From the NCBI RefSeq assembly GCF_014357575.1, contig NZ_JACONW010000055.1:1-35039 (forward strand): a stretch of DNA of 35,039 bases. The letters are read 5' to 3'. The notes beneath the pieces were generated by a model, which was not told where the DNA came from, searched no databases, and saw only the letters and a list, made by a program, of their open reading frames with translations. Made by a program: the position numbers and the translations under genes. Of this stretch, positions 17,209 through 24,130 are shown piece after piece; the stretch's first letter is position 1; the number at the start of each line of letters is the position of its first letter. The stretch comes from Pseudomonas folii. Its GTDB lineage: Bacteria > Pseudomonadota > Gammaproteobacteria > Pseudomonadales > Pseudomonadaceae.

Positions 17209-17496
17209 TCAATCCGCCAAAGCATTCAGGACATGAACAGGGTCGTTGTGAATGGCTTTCAGCAACGCTTTAGCAGGGCCGGTAGGTTCTCGGCGGCCTT
17301 GCTCCCAGTTCCTGAGCGTGCCAAGTTGTACATCAATGATGGCTGCAAATTTGGCTTGTGAAAGGCCCGTCGCTTTGCGGATTTCCTTGATCTGCATGGC
17401 GTCGATGGTGAATTCACGAGATGGCTGGCGTTCGCCGCGAACGATCTCGTCCATCTGTTGCACGCTCTCCATCAGTTCTTCGAAGAGTTTGCTCAT
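17209..17496 (-). CDS. Xre-family antitoxin (HigA/NadS type)
   Basis: This 95-residue DNA-binding protein has a Cro/C1-type helix-turn-helix at about 38-75 (IRKATGLSQAKFAAIIDVQL, then GTLRNWEQGRREPTGPAKAL). The ending KAIHNDPVHVLNAL is typical of HigA/NadS antitoxins. It begins two bases after the toxin stop, and its Shine-Dalgarno GGAG lies inside the end of the toxin gene, so the two are co-translated. It should neutralise the toxin and repress the shared promoter. The N-terminal 35 residues probably contact the toxin. Confidence 0.87.
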   Translation of the reverse strand: MSKLFEELMESVQQMDEIVRGERQPSREFTIDAMQIKEIRKATGLSQAKFAAIIDVQLGTLRNWEQGRREPTGPAKALLKAIHNDPVHVLNALAD

Positions 17497-17498
17497 TG

Positions 17499-17813
17499 TT
17501 ATCTCCAGTGCTCGACCACAGCTTTCAACGCTTTGCGTTCGTCAGCGGTGAGGTCGTGCTGTTCATTTTTTGGATAGATCATCAGTAAGGCGATTTGTGA
17601 GGCTGAAACGAAGTGGTAATAGATAACCCTGGCGCCACCTCTTTTGCCGTGCCCTTTTGCTGCTACACGCAGCTTTCGAATTCCGCCCGTGCCTTCGATA
17701 ACGTCGCCAAGGGATGGGTTAAGAGCCAGGCTTTTTTGGATGATCATGAATGCACCATCATCTAGCAGTTCTTTCGCACGCCTAGTGAATACTGGGGTTT
17801 CTATAAAAATCAT
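17499..17813 (-). CDS. RelE/HigB-type toxin
   Basis: This 104-residue basic protein is of the RelE/ParE fold. Members of the HigB/RelE branch cut mRNA on the ribosome. Family landmarks are GTGGIRKLRVAAKGHGKRGG (about 42-61), with the conserved Arg and Lys, and ARVIYYHFVSASQIALLMIYPKNEQHDLT (about 62-90). The toxin-first order and the NadS-like partner fit this subfamily. There is no good Shine-Dalgarno, and the likely -10 box ends only seven bases before the ATG. The gene looks intact. Confidence 0.86.
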   Translation of the reverse strand: MIFIETPVFTRRAKELLDDGAFMIIQKSLALNPSLGDVIEGTGGIRKLRVAAKGHGKRGGARVIYYHFVSASQIALLMIYPKNEQHDLTADERKALKAVVEHWR

Positions 17814-17820
17814 GCCAGCA

Positions 17821-17849
17821 AGTGTACGCCGCTGACTTACCTGCTACAA
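17821..17849 (-). promoter_or_regulatory. probable toxin-antitoxin promoter
   Basis: On the minus strand TTGTAG (17849-17844), a 17-base spacer and TACACT (17826-17821) form a moderate sigma-70 promoter. Transcription would start at or within a few bases of the toxin ATG, giving a leaderless or nearly leaderless mRNA. Confidence 0.4.
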
Positions 17850-17898
17850 GCGTGAATGCGCACCTCACCTTGTATAGGGGATCGTCTCCCATGCGCGG

Positions 17899-17961
17899 TC
17901 GGGGCGGTTTTTTTGTGGGTTTGAAAGCGGGGCGGGTTGCTTTCATTCACCAACTCAATGG
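17899..17961. repeat. direct repeat copy B (pckA terminator flank)
   Basis: This is the partner of 16366-16430. It holds only the right half of the terminator stem, so it cannot fold into the original hairpin, and lies between the toxin-antitoxin promoter and the REP doublet at 17993. Confidence 0.8.
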
Positions 17962-17992
17962 CCTGCAAGCTTGCTCATGCGCAATTGACCTT

Positions 17993-18081
17993 GTAGGACC
18001 GGCTTTAGCCGGGAGGGCAGTATTTCTGCAATGGATTTTTAGCGGATGTACTGACGTCCTCCCGGCTAAAGCCGGTCCTAC
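17993..18081. repeat. REP doublet, 24-bp perfect arms
   Basis: Perfect arms GTAGGACCGGCTTTAGCCGG... (17993-18016 and 18058-18081) flank a 41-nt centre. The family is the same as at 12643, 19480 and 19642. The rest of the gap to 18203 shows no gene. Confidence 0.92.
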
Positions 18082-18203
18082 GAGATGGCGCAGCAGCTGT
18101 GTGAGCGAATTCTGTGTTGTTGGCTCCAGCATCACTTGAGTTGAGCGCTCACTTGCGTGTCGAGGCTCACTGACAGTACTAATAAACGGTAAAGTGAGTT
18201 CGC

Positions 18204-18229
18204 AAAAAACCGCCCGAAAGGGCGGTTTC
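18204..18229 (-). terminator. intrinsic terminator of the hydrolase gene
   Basis: Read on the minus strand, GAAACCGCCC pairs with GGGCGGTTTT around a TTTC loop and continues into a T run. It lies about 27 nt past the hydrolase stop codon. Confidence 0.85.
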
Positions 18230-18255
18230 AAAATCAAGAAACATAAATAAGTTTA

Positions 18256-19386
18256 TTACTGAATATCTTTATAAGCCTCATTACCTTTAGCCAACGATGC
18301 TGCCAAGCCCGGTTGTGGTGTGAATACTTTGCCCGTTAATGACGAAAAGTGTGTGCCCTTATCGCCATGGCTCACATTGCGTTCATTTTTGTTTTGTTCG
18401 CTCAGACCGGTGTAGGTGAACTTGCGCATCGCGGTAAAGGTAGCTTCGTGCATGACAATACTTCGATGCAGAGCACTGACCTGTGCAGGGGACAGGGCTA
18501 GTTTTTTGTTCAGCGGAGCGCCCCAGCGGGTCAGGCAGACTTCTGCGAAATGCCTGACCAATTGGCCTGCTTCCGTCAGGGAACCGGGGCCATCGGAGCC
18601 TTTGAGGGATGCGTTACCCACCAGCGTCGCGTGACGCCCAGCCATTGGAAAGATGCTTACTTTGGTAGCGGGATCGGTCTTGGGAATAACGCACGAGAAA
18701 CCTTTGGATCGTTCGTCCCGAGCGAAAAAGCCGACGTATTCCTTAACGTTTTTCCCGAGAGAAACCTTCTCAAGCTGGAAGTTCAAAGGGCCCGGAACCG
18801 GATCAACCGCGAAAATATTGACCGGGATATGACGTAGAGCCGGATCACCCGCCATAGCATTCGCCAGCATGTGGCAGCTGACACCGCCACGGCTCCAGCC
18901 GACCAGGTTGACCTGTTTCGGTATCAGCCCGCCTTTACGGAAGATTTTGATGATCTTTTCCTGCAGGTCTTGCGGTGTCACCTTGCGGTCACCATAGTCA
19001 TAGTGGCGCCACAGCCAGGACGTTGGCTCTTGCACATCATCGATCGGCAGCCCGGCCGCTTTCAACCTCTTGTACTCGGCTTCGGTCAGCTTGGTCCGCT
19101 TCCAGTCGGCCTTGCCTTTGGTCAGGTTTATTGCATGTTGTACATTTTCGTACCAGCCTTTGCCAAACGCGGTCCCGGTCCAACCGTAGCCTTTGGGTTC
19201 AGTGAACAATTCATCAGCTTGTAAATTGCCACTGCCAGGCCCATCAATCACAACCCAGTCGGCGAACTCTCTATTGCCCATGTTACTGGCCAATGTTGCG
19301 ATTAATTCACCATTCCAATAGTTGTTGTTCAAATTGTCATATTTGGTGGAGCCTGTACCGCAAAAGAAAATAGTAAACACACTCAT
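18256..19386 (-). CDS. serine alpha/beta hydrolase, effector-like
   Basis: This 376-residue protein has no signal peptide or membrane segment. The N-terminus FTIFFCGTGSTKYDN resembles the opening strand and glycine loop of DUF2235/Tle-like lipases. The nucleophile elbow GWSRGG places Ser165. AVDPVPGP gives Asp195 as the likely acid and AGRHATLVG gives His252, a full apparent triad. C-terminal residues 290-376 form a separate, Lys-rich extension. GGAGG is well placed before the ATG. Lipases with GxSRG elbows include type VI secretion phospholipase effectors, but no VgrG, PAAR or chaperone gene is nearby and no immunity gene is evident, so secretion is unproven. It could equally be a cytoplasmic esterase. 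Confidence 0.7.
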   Translation of the reverse strand: MSVFTIFFCGTGSTKYDNLNNNYWNGELIATLASNMGNREFADWVVIDGPGSGNLQADELFTEPKGYGWTGTAFGKGWYENVQHAINLTKGKADWKRTKLTEAEYKRLKAAGLPIDDVQEPTSWLWRHYDYGDRKVTPQDLQEKIIKIFRKGGLIPKQVNLVGWSRGGVSCHMLANAMAGDPALRHIPVNIFAVDPVPGPLNFQLEKVSLGKNVKEYVGFFARDERSKGFSCVIPKTDPATKVSIFPMAGRHATLVGNASLKGSDGPGSLTEAGQLVRHFAEVCLTRWGAPLNKKLALSPAQVSALHRSIVMHEATFTAMRKFTYTGLSEQNKNERNVSHGDKGTHFSSLTGKVFTPQPGLAASLAKGNEAYKDIQ

Positions 19387-19479
19387 GAGAAACCTCCGTG
19401 TTTTGATGAGTACGGGGCAGACTAGATGAGTAGGTTTGCTTTTGCGTGGGGGTCTTGTTACTGGGTGTTATTCGATCTT

Positions 19480-19568
19480 GTAGGACTGGCTTTAGCCGGG
19501 AGGACGTCGTGACATTCACCAAATCTCCTTACTAGAAATATCGCCCTCCCGGCTAAAGCCGGTCCTAC
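19480..19568. repeat. REP doublet
   Basis: Arms at 19480-19503 and 19545-19568 match, apart from one base, the element at 17993. It lies in the 433-nt gap upstream of the hydrolase gene. Confidence 0.9.
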
Positions 19569-19641
19569 GGGTCCATCAAGAGACCGAGATCGTCGCTAAC
19601 CTGTGGGAGATTCTATGCTTGTCCGCAAGCTGATCGACGAC

Positions 19642-19731
19642 GTGGGACCGGCTTTAGCCGGGAAGGTGGTGTTTCTACTGATGAAAATTCAGCGTCTGTT
19701 CCGGCCTTTTCCCGGCTAGCGCCGGTCCCAC
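19642..19731. repeat. REP doublet, second in tandem
   Basis: Arms GTGGGACCGGCTTTAGCCGG and CCGGCTAGCGCCGGTCCCAC form a variant doublet 73 bp after the previous one. Together the two occupy most of the gap 19387-19819; nothing else is seen there. Confidence 0.88.
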
Positions 19732-19819
19732 GAAAGTGAATTCTGTGCGTTTTTGATTTGGGGGCCGTGGGGTGACAGGACGCAAAGCTCCCTAACGGAA
19801 TGGACCTCGTTTCAGCGCT

Positions 19820-20635
19820 TTACCCCGCCTCAAACGTCCTGTTCGCTTCGCAATAGCGTTCCTGAGTCTGTTTGCTTTGTTCGTCCCGGTCTCTGGCGGC
19901 GCGTTTGGTCCACTCCTGGCAGGATTCCTTGAAGAACACCACAGCGGCGCGGCGGCATTCGCGGTTTTCGACGCTGCCTTTGCTGAAGTTCATGCACACA
20001 CTGCTGTTTTCGATGTGGTTGTTGAACACCCGAAAATCGGCATGATAGCGGCTGCGACTGTCCACAGCCCTGAAGCTGACGCTGGCGATGCTGAAGGGTT
20101 TGGTCGGGCGTTCGGTGTTGGAGCGGGCGATGTCAGATTTGTAGTCCGCCATGTATCTGGATGACACCATGCCTTTGGCGGGTTCTCGCTCGGCAGCCTT
20201 TGGAACCTGACCAAAGCGGCAGTTGAGGACAGTTTCGTCGATCACGTTGCCGTTCTTCATGCATTCATCCAAAGGCTGGACGCTCGGCGCTGGCAATTCC
20301 CGTCTGACCACATTGGGCCCGATGTAAGGCTCGGGAGCCTGGGGTACAACAGGCTGCGGCGCAGGCGCTATCAATGCCTGCGGCGGTTGCTCTACGGTGG
20401 GCAGAGGTTGTGCAATCAGCGGCTGAACTTGAGGTTTTGTCCGGGGAAACAGCAGATATCCGACAAACCCGGCCAGTGCGAGCACGATCAGCCATTTCGA
20501 ATAGCCAGTGCTTTTGCGCCGATGCTCAGGCCTGCGTTTGCGCGGATGAGCGCCCAATACAACGTCAACCTTGCCGGGTGTCAGACGCTGGATGTGAATA
20601 GATCCATCGTTGTCAGGCTGTCTGCTGGATTCCAT
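19820..20635 (-). CDS. single-span membrane protein with Cys-containing C-terminal domain
   Basis: I do not recognise a named family. The 271-residue protein has a basic N-terminal cytoplasmic part (KRRPEHRRKSTG), one membrane segment at about 48-64 (WLIVLALAGFVGYLLF), a Pro/Gln-rich linker (about 65-115) and a C-terminal region expected in the periplasm. That region has five Cys, in DECMKN, LNCRFG, SVCMNF, ENRECRR and FKESCQEW, plus a late one in ERYCEA. Such spacing suggests disulfides. The linker-plus-globular layout recalls envelope or secretion-associated anchors. It precedes the hydrolase gene on the same strand, separated by 433 nt and two REP doublets. Confidence 0.6.
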   Translation of the reverse strand: MESSRQPDNDGSIHIQRLTPGKVDVVLGAHPRKRRPEHRRKSTGYSKWLIVLALAGFVGYLLFPRTKPQVQPLIAQPLPTVEQPPQALIAPAPQPVVPQAPEPYIGPNVVRRELPAPSVQPLDECMKNGNVIDETVLNCRFGQVPKAAEREPAKGMVSSRYMADYKSDIARSNTERPTKPFSIASVSFRAVDSRSRYHADFRVFNNHIENSSVCMNFSKGSVENRECRRAAVVFFKESCQEWTKRAARDRDEQSKQTQERYCEANRTFEAG

Positions 20636-20715
20636 TCCCTATTTCCTTCGCCTTTCGCAGAGCTGAGTGTGATGGCGAAGGTTAAACCGTACAAATAGCC
20701 TTTTGCTAGTAGGGC

Positions 20716-20744
20716 TTGTCTGTATCCTTATTCATTTTTGTAAT
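20716..20744 (+). promoter_or_regulatory. sigma-70 promoter for the RecQ-like gene
   Basis: TTGTCT (20716-20721), a 17-base spacer and TGTAAT (20739-20744) match four of six and five of six consensus bases. Transcription would start near 20751, giving a leader of about 70 nt. Confidence 0.5.
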
Positions 20745-20819
20745 GCTTTGGTTGTTTTCTGACCAGGCTGGCCGCGCTAAGGTCTCGCATCTTGGTCGAG
20801 GTCAATGGAGTGGCAGCTT

Positions 20820-22757
20820 ATGTACAAGCGTCTTGAGCATGTTTTCGGGTATTCAGAGTTTCGTCCGGGGCAGGAGGCCGCCATCAGCGCGGTATTGGCG
20901 GGGCGCTCTGCGGCGGCTATTTTCCCGACAGGGTCAGGCAAGTCACTGTGTTATCAATTGCCCGCGTTGATGCTTCCGCATCTGACACTGGTGGTCTCGC
21001 CGTTGCTGGCATTGATTCAAGACCAGTTGGCGTTTTTGCAGCGCCACGGCATTTCGGCCGCCAGCATCGACTCGGCGCAGAGCCGTGATGACGTTGCTCA
21101 GGTCATGACCCGTGCGCGCTCGGGTGAGCTGAAGATCCTGATGATTTCCGTGGAGCGGCTGAAGAATGAGCGCTTTCGGCACTTCATCTCGCAGGTGCCA
21201 ATCTCCTTGTTGGTGGTCGACGAGGCTCACTGTATCTCTGAATGGGGCCACAACTTTCGGCCTGACTATCTCAAGCTGCCGGACTACCAGCGCGAATTCA
21301 ATATCCCTCAGGCGCTGTTGCTGACTGCTACAGCCACGCCGCAAGTGATTGATGACATGCAGGCCAAGTTTGGCATCGAACCGCAGGACGTAGTCACTAC
21401 AGGGTTTTATCGCTCCAACCTGAATCTGTGGGTCGAACCCGTGACAGGGTGGGACAAGCGTCGCCGACTGGTAGAGTGGCTGGGCGCCAAGCCCGATCAG
21501 CCGACTATCGTTTACGTCACGCTGCAAAAAACCGCCGAATACACAGCCGCTCATCTGGAGCAGAACGGCGTTGCAGCCAGTGCCTATCACGCCGGATTGC
21601 CTCACGATCAGCGCGAGTCGATCCAGCGGCAGTTCATGGCCGGGCAGCTCAATTGCATCGTGGCGACCATTGCGTTTGGCATGGGCATCGACAAGAGCGA
21701 TATCCGCAACGTGGTGCATTTTGATCTGCCCAAATCCATCGAGAACTACAGCCAGGAAATCGGCCGCGCCGGGCGTGACGGCGCTCGGTCTGATTGCCTG
21801 GTGTTGGCCAATCGCGACAGCCTCACCGTGCTGGAAAACTTTGTTTACGGCGACACGCCGGAGTTGTTCGGCATTCGTTATGTCCTTGAGGATTTACTGG
21901 ATGCCGGGCCGCAAGGGCAGTGGGAGTTTTTGCTTGGACCGCTGGCGGAGCAGGCCAATATTCGCCAATTGCCGTTGAAAACCTTGCTGGTGCAACTGGA
22001 GCTGCGCGGCATTATTGCGCCACGCTACGCGTATTTTGCGGAATACCGTTTCAAGTTTCTGATCGAGCCGGAGGCGCTTGTGCAGCGTTTCGAAGGGGAG
22101 CGTCGGCAGTTTGTCGAGGCTTTGGTTGCGACGTCCGCACGGGCGCGCACCTGGGCGACTGTGGATTTCGATGCGATGTATCAGCAGTATCAGGCTGAGC
22201 GTGGACGGGTCGTGACGGCGCTGGATTACTTTCAGGAGAAAGGCTGGATCGAGCTCGAAAGTAAGCAGATGACTGAGGTGTACAGCCTGCTGGTCACCGA
22301 TTTTGATGTTCAGGCGTTGAGCGTCGAGCTGCATGAGTATTTCAGCGAGCATGAAACCTCGGAAGTGAAGCGGATCCACGCGATGCTTGAGCTGTTTGCC
22401 AGCGAGCAATGCTTAAGCGGTCGGCTGGCGGATTACTTTGGTGATCACAAAGCCCCTCGGCGCTGCGGGCATTGTTCAGTCTGTGCCGGGCACGTCGCGC
22501 GGTTACCGGAGCCACCGGCGTTGGCCCCCCTGGAAGCGCAGAGTTTCGAGCAATTGTGCGGTGAGTTCATCCTCAAACATCAGGATTACAGAGACCACGT
22601 CCCGAGTGCCGACTGCGTGACTCGCTTCCTGTGCGGCATCAGCGTGCCGTTGTTCACCAAACTCAAGGCGCGAGGGATACCGGGCTTTGGTCAGCTGGAG
22701 GATTATCCGTATGCGGCGGTGAGGGATTGGGTGCGGGTTAATATCCACTCTGAATAG
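20820..22757 (+). CDS. RecQ-family ATP-dependent DNA helicase
   Basis: This is a superfamily 2, 3'-5' DNA helicase of the RecQ type. Walker A PTGSGKS lies at about 36-42, VVDEAHCISEWGHNFRPDY at about 132-150, TATATP at about 168-173, and motif VI QEIGRAGRDGARSDC at about 313-327. A RecQ zinc-binding part is suggested by the closely spaced CGHCSVCAGH near residue 560, but no HRDC domain is apparent in the C-terminal 90 residues. The start at 20820 is preferred because GGAG lies nine bases before it. The ATG at 20805 (five residues more) has its GAGGT only two bases away. A REP doublet begins next to the stop codon. It is probably a RecQ paralogue rather than the main recQ. Confidence 0.9.
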   Translation: MYKRLEHVFGYSEFRPGQEAAISAVLAGRSAAAIFPTGSGKSLCYQLPALMLPHLTLVVSPLLALIQDQLAFLQRHGISAASIDSAQSRDDVAQVMTRARSGELKILMISVERLKNERFRHFISQVPISLLVVDEAHCISEWGHNFRPDYLKLPDYQREFNIPQALLLTATATPQVIDDMQAKFGIEPQDVVTTGFYRSNLNLWVEPVTGWDKRRRLVEWLGAKPDQPTIVYVTLQKTAEYTAAHLEQNGVAASAYHAGLPHDQRESIQRQFMAGQLNCIVATIAFGMGIDKSDIRNVVHFDLPKSIENYSQEIGRAGRDGARSDCLVLANRDSLTVLENFVYGDTPELFGIRYVLEDLLDAGPQGQWEFLLGPLAEQANIRQLPLKTLLVQLELRGIIAPRYAYFAEYRFKFLIEPEALVQRFEGERRQFVEALVATSARARTWATVDFDAMYQQYQAERGRVVTALDYFQEKGWIELESKQMTEVYSLLVTDFDVQALSVELHEYFSEHETSEVKRIHAMLELFASEQCLSGRLADYFGDHKAPRRCGHCSVCAGHVARLPEPPALAPLEAQSFEQLCGEFILKHQDYRDHVPSADCVTRFLCGISVPLFTKLKARGIPGFGQLEDYPYAAVRDWVRVNIHSE

Positions 22758-22832
22758 TTGTAGGAGCTGCCGAAGGCTGCGAGCGCGGTGTGTCTGACAA
22801 ACAGTCTTCGCAGCCTTCGGCAGCTCCTACAA
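22758..22832. repeat. REP doublet, 25-bp perfect arms
   Basis: Arms TTGTAGGAGCTGCCGAAGGC... at 22758-22782 and 22808-22832 are perfect inverted repeats. The element abuts the stop codon of the helicase gene. The families at 24018 and 28895 are near-identical. Confidence 0.92.
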
Positions 22833-22858
22833 ATCCCAACTTTCGACAAGAGAACTCC

Positions 22859-23290
22859 ATGACCCACACAACCCCGCAACGCGCCGACTACCGTCACTTT
22901 CAGCCCATCACCACGCGTTGGCACGACAACGACATCTACGGCCATGTGAACAACGTGACCTATTACAGCTTTTTCGACAGCACAGTGAATACCTACCTGA
23001 TCGAGCGCGGTGGGCTGGATATTCATGACGGTTCGGTAGTGGGCTTTGTGGTGAGTTCGTCGTGTGATTACTTCGCGTCCATTGCCTATCCCGACCTGAT
23101 CGAGGTCGGCTTGCGTGTTGCGAAGCTGGGCAACAGCTCCGTGCAATACGAGTTGGCGGTGTTCAAGGCTGGGGAAGATGAGGCTTGTGCGGCGGGGCGC
23201 TTTGTTCATGTGTTCGTGGATCGGGGGTCGAATCTGCCGGTATCCATCCCTGACACGCTGCGCGAGGCGTTGCAGGTTTTAGTCGTCTGA
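22859..23290 (+). CDS. 4HBT acyl-CoA thioesterase (YbgC/FcbC type)
   Basis: This is a 143-residue hotdog-fold thioesterase. The active-site motif WHDNDIYGHVNNVTYYSFFD lies at about 20-39, with the catalytic Asp in DNDIYGHVNN. SSCDYFASIAYPDLIEVGL is the expected second strand pair. The open frame extends upstream to 22790, but that would cross the REP doublet; the ATG at 22859 with AGAG just before it is the real start. Acyl-CoA of unknown chain type is the likely substrate. Confidence 0.86.
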   Translation: MTHTTPQRADYRHFQPITTRWHDNDIYGHVNNVTYYSFFDSTVNTYLIERGGLDIHDGSVVGFVVSSSCDYFASIAYPDLIEVGLRVAKLGNSSVQYELAVFKAGEDEACAAGRFVHVFVDRGSNLPVSIPDTLREALQVLVV

Positions 23291-23346
23291 AAGAACACTG
23301 GCCGCTTCATGGGCGGCCAGTGTGCTTGTCAGGTCAAACACGTCAC

Positions 23347-23808
23347 TTAACGATGACGGTAGTGGTGTTTGTTTTTCCGGTGGCCATGCGCGTGGCCGCG
23401 CGGACCACGGTCACCGCGATAGCGACGGTTATCACGATCATCGGCGCGGCTTTCGTTGCCCATGTAGTTACCCAGTGCACCACCAGCGCCACCGCCTGCC
23501 GCTGCGCCGACAAGGCTACCCGTGCTGCCGCCCACGCTGCGACCAATCACGTTACCGCCTGCAGCGCCCAGACCGCCGCCAATGGCTGCTTCTGTACGAC
23601 TGCGACGGTCGGCACCGACGGCAGCGCCACCGGCGCCACCCAAGCCTGCGCCAATCGCTGCACCTGTGTTGCCGCCCAGCTGTTGGCCGACAACGGAACC
23701 AAGTACCCCACCCAATGCACCGCCCACACCCGATTCAACCGTACCGCCTGCTGAGGCGAGACCACTGGCCAGAGTGAGTGACAACAACAGAATCGAGGAA
23801 TACTTCAT
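23347..23808 (-). CDS. glycine-zipper envelope protein
   Basis: This 153-residue protein has a clear signal peptide (MKYSSILLLSLTLASGLASA, cleavage after ASA). Long Gly/Ala glycine-zipper repeats follow (about 21-115, GGALGGVLGSVVGQQLGG and similar). The C-terminal tail is Arg/His-rich and very basic (RRYRGDRGPRGHAHGHRKNK). Such proteins (OsmB- or YMGG-like) insert in or associate with the outer membrane. No lipobox Cys is present. GAGG lies eight bases before the ATG at 23808, and an in-frame ATG at 23901 is too far upstream to be the start. Confidence 0.8.
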   Translation of the reverse strand: MKYSSILLLSLTLASGLASAGGTVESGVGGALGGVLGSVVGQQLGGNTGAAIGAGLGGAGGAAVGADRRSRTEAAIGGGLGAAGGNVIGRSVGGSTGSLVGAAAGGGAGGALGNYMGNESRADDRDNRRYRGDRGPRGHAHGHRKNKHHYRHR

Positions 23809-23927
23809 GCAATGAACCTCAAAGGGATGACGGCGCCGATGCTGAGGTCCTGCCGAGATTGTGGCAACGCAAATCCGACGAGTAACACGACTGGTGCACA
23901 AATACCTAAGTTACTGTTTTTGCTAAG

Positions 23928-23954
23928 GAACTTAAGTCGTGATTGGCAGTCTGA
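23928..23954 (+). promoter_or_regulatory. AlgU (sigma-22)-type promoter
   Basis: GAACTT (23928-23933), a 16-base spacer and TCTGA (23950-23954) match the AlgU/sigma-22 consensus at every position. It points away from the glycine-zipper gene toward a terminator that starts only about 13 bases later. Confidence 0.5.
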
Positions 23955-23959
23955 GCTTA

Positions 23960-24000
23960 CTTGATCAAGGCCCGTTTCTCGCGAAACGGGCCTTTTTTTG
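23960..24000 (+). ncRNA. candidate very short stress RNA
   Basis: Transcription from the AlgU-type promoter would start near 23960 and end at the terminator near 24000, giving an RNA of about 40 nt that is mostly one hairpin. No open reading frame fits. The transcript may be longer if an unrecognised promoter lies upstream. Confidence 0.35.
23967..24000 (+). terminator. orphan intrinsic terminator
   Basis: A 12-bp perfect stem (AAGGCCCGTTTC at 23967-23978 with GAAACGGGCCTT at 23983-23994) closes a TCGC loop and continues into a seven-T run on the plus strand. No plus-strand gene precedes it within 650 nt, and the minus strand has no U-tract. Confidence 0.9.
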
Positions 24001-24017
24001 TGCGTATGAAAAGGCTT

Positions 24018-24093
24018 CTGTAGGAGCTGCCGCAGGCTGCGATTGCATCATCACTGACACAACGGGATTCGCAGCCTGCGGCAGTTGCTACAG
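24018..24093. repeat. REP doublet
   Basis: Arms CTGTAGGAGCTGCCGCAGGC... and the reverse, ending GGCAGTTGCTACAG, are inverted repeats with one mismatch. It lies past the end of the ydeP-like gene. Confidence 0.9.
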
Positions 24094-24130
24094 AGGTAGT
24101 GTGTTCCTCTGGGATCAAGCTAAATCCTGA

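Noticed and set aside
17822..18139. 105-codon open frame between the toxin and the hydrolase
   Set aside because: It runs through the direct repeat and the REP doublet and has no domain, so it is not a gene.
17993..19731. repeated palindromes as a possible CRISPR array
   Set aside because: The repeats are inverted doublets of REP type, with irregular spacing and no direct repeat-spacer pattern or cas gene.
22790..22858. 23-codon N-terminal extension of the 4HBT thioesterase
   Set aside because: It runs through the right arm of the REP doublet; the later ATG starts right before the domain.
23320..23777. two overlapping open frames opposite the glycine-zipper gene
   Set aside because: Thr/Ala/Cys-rich or His/Arg-rich products arise from reading GC-rich Gly/Ala codons backward; the minus-strand gene has a signal peptide and a ribosome site.
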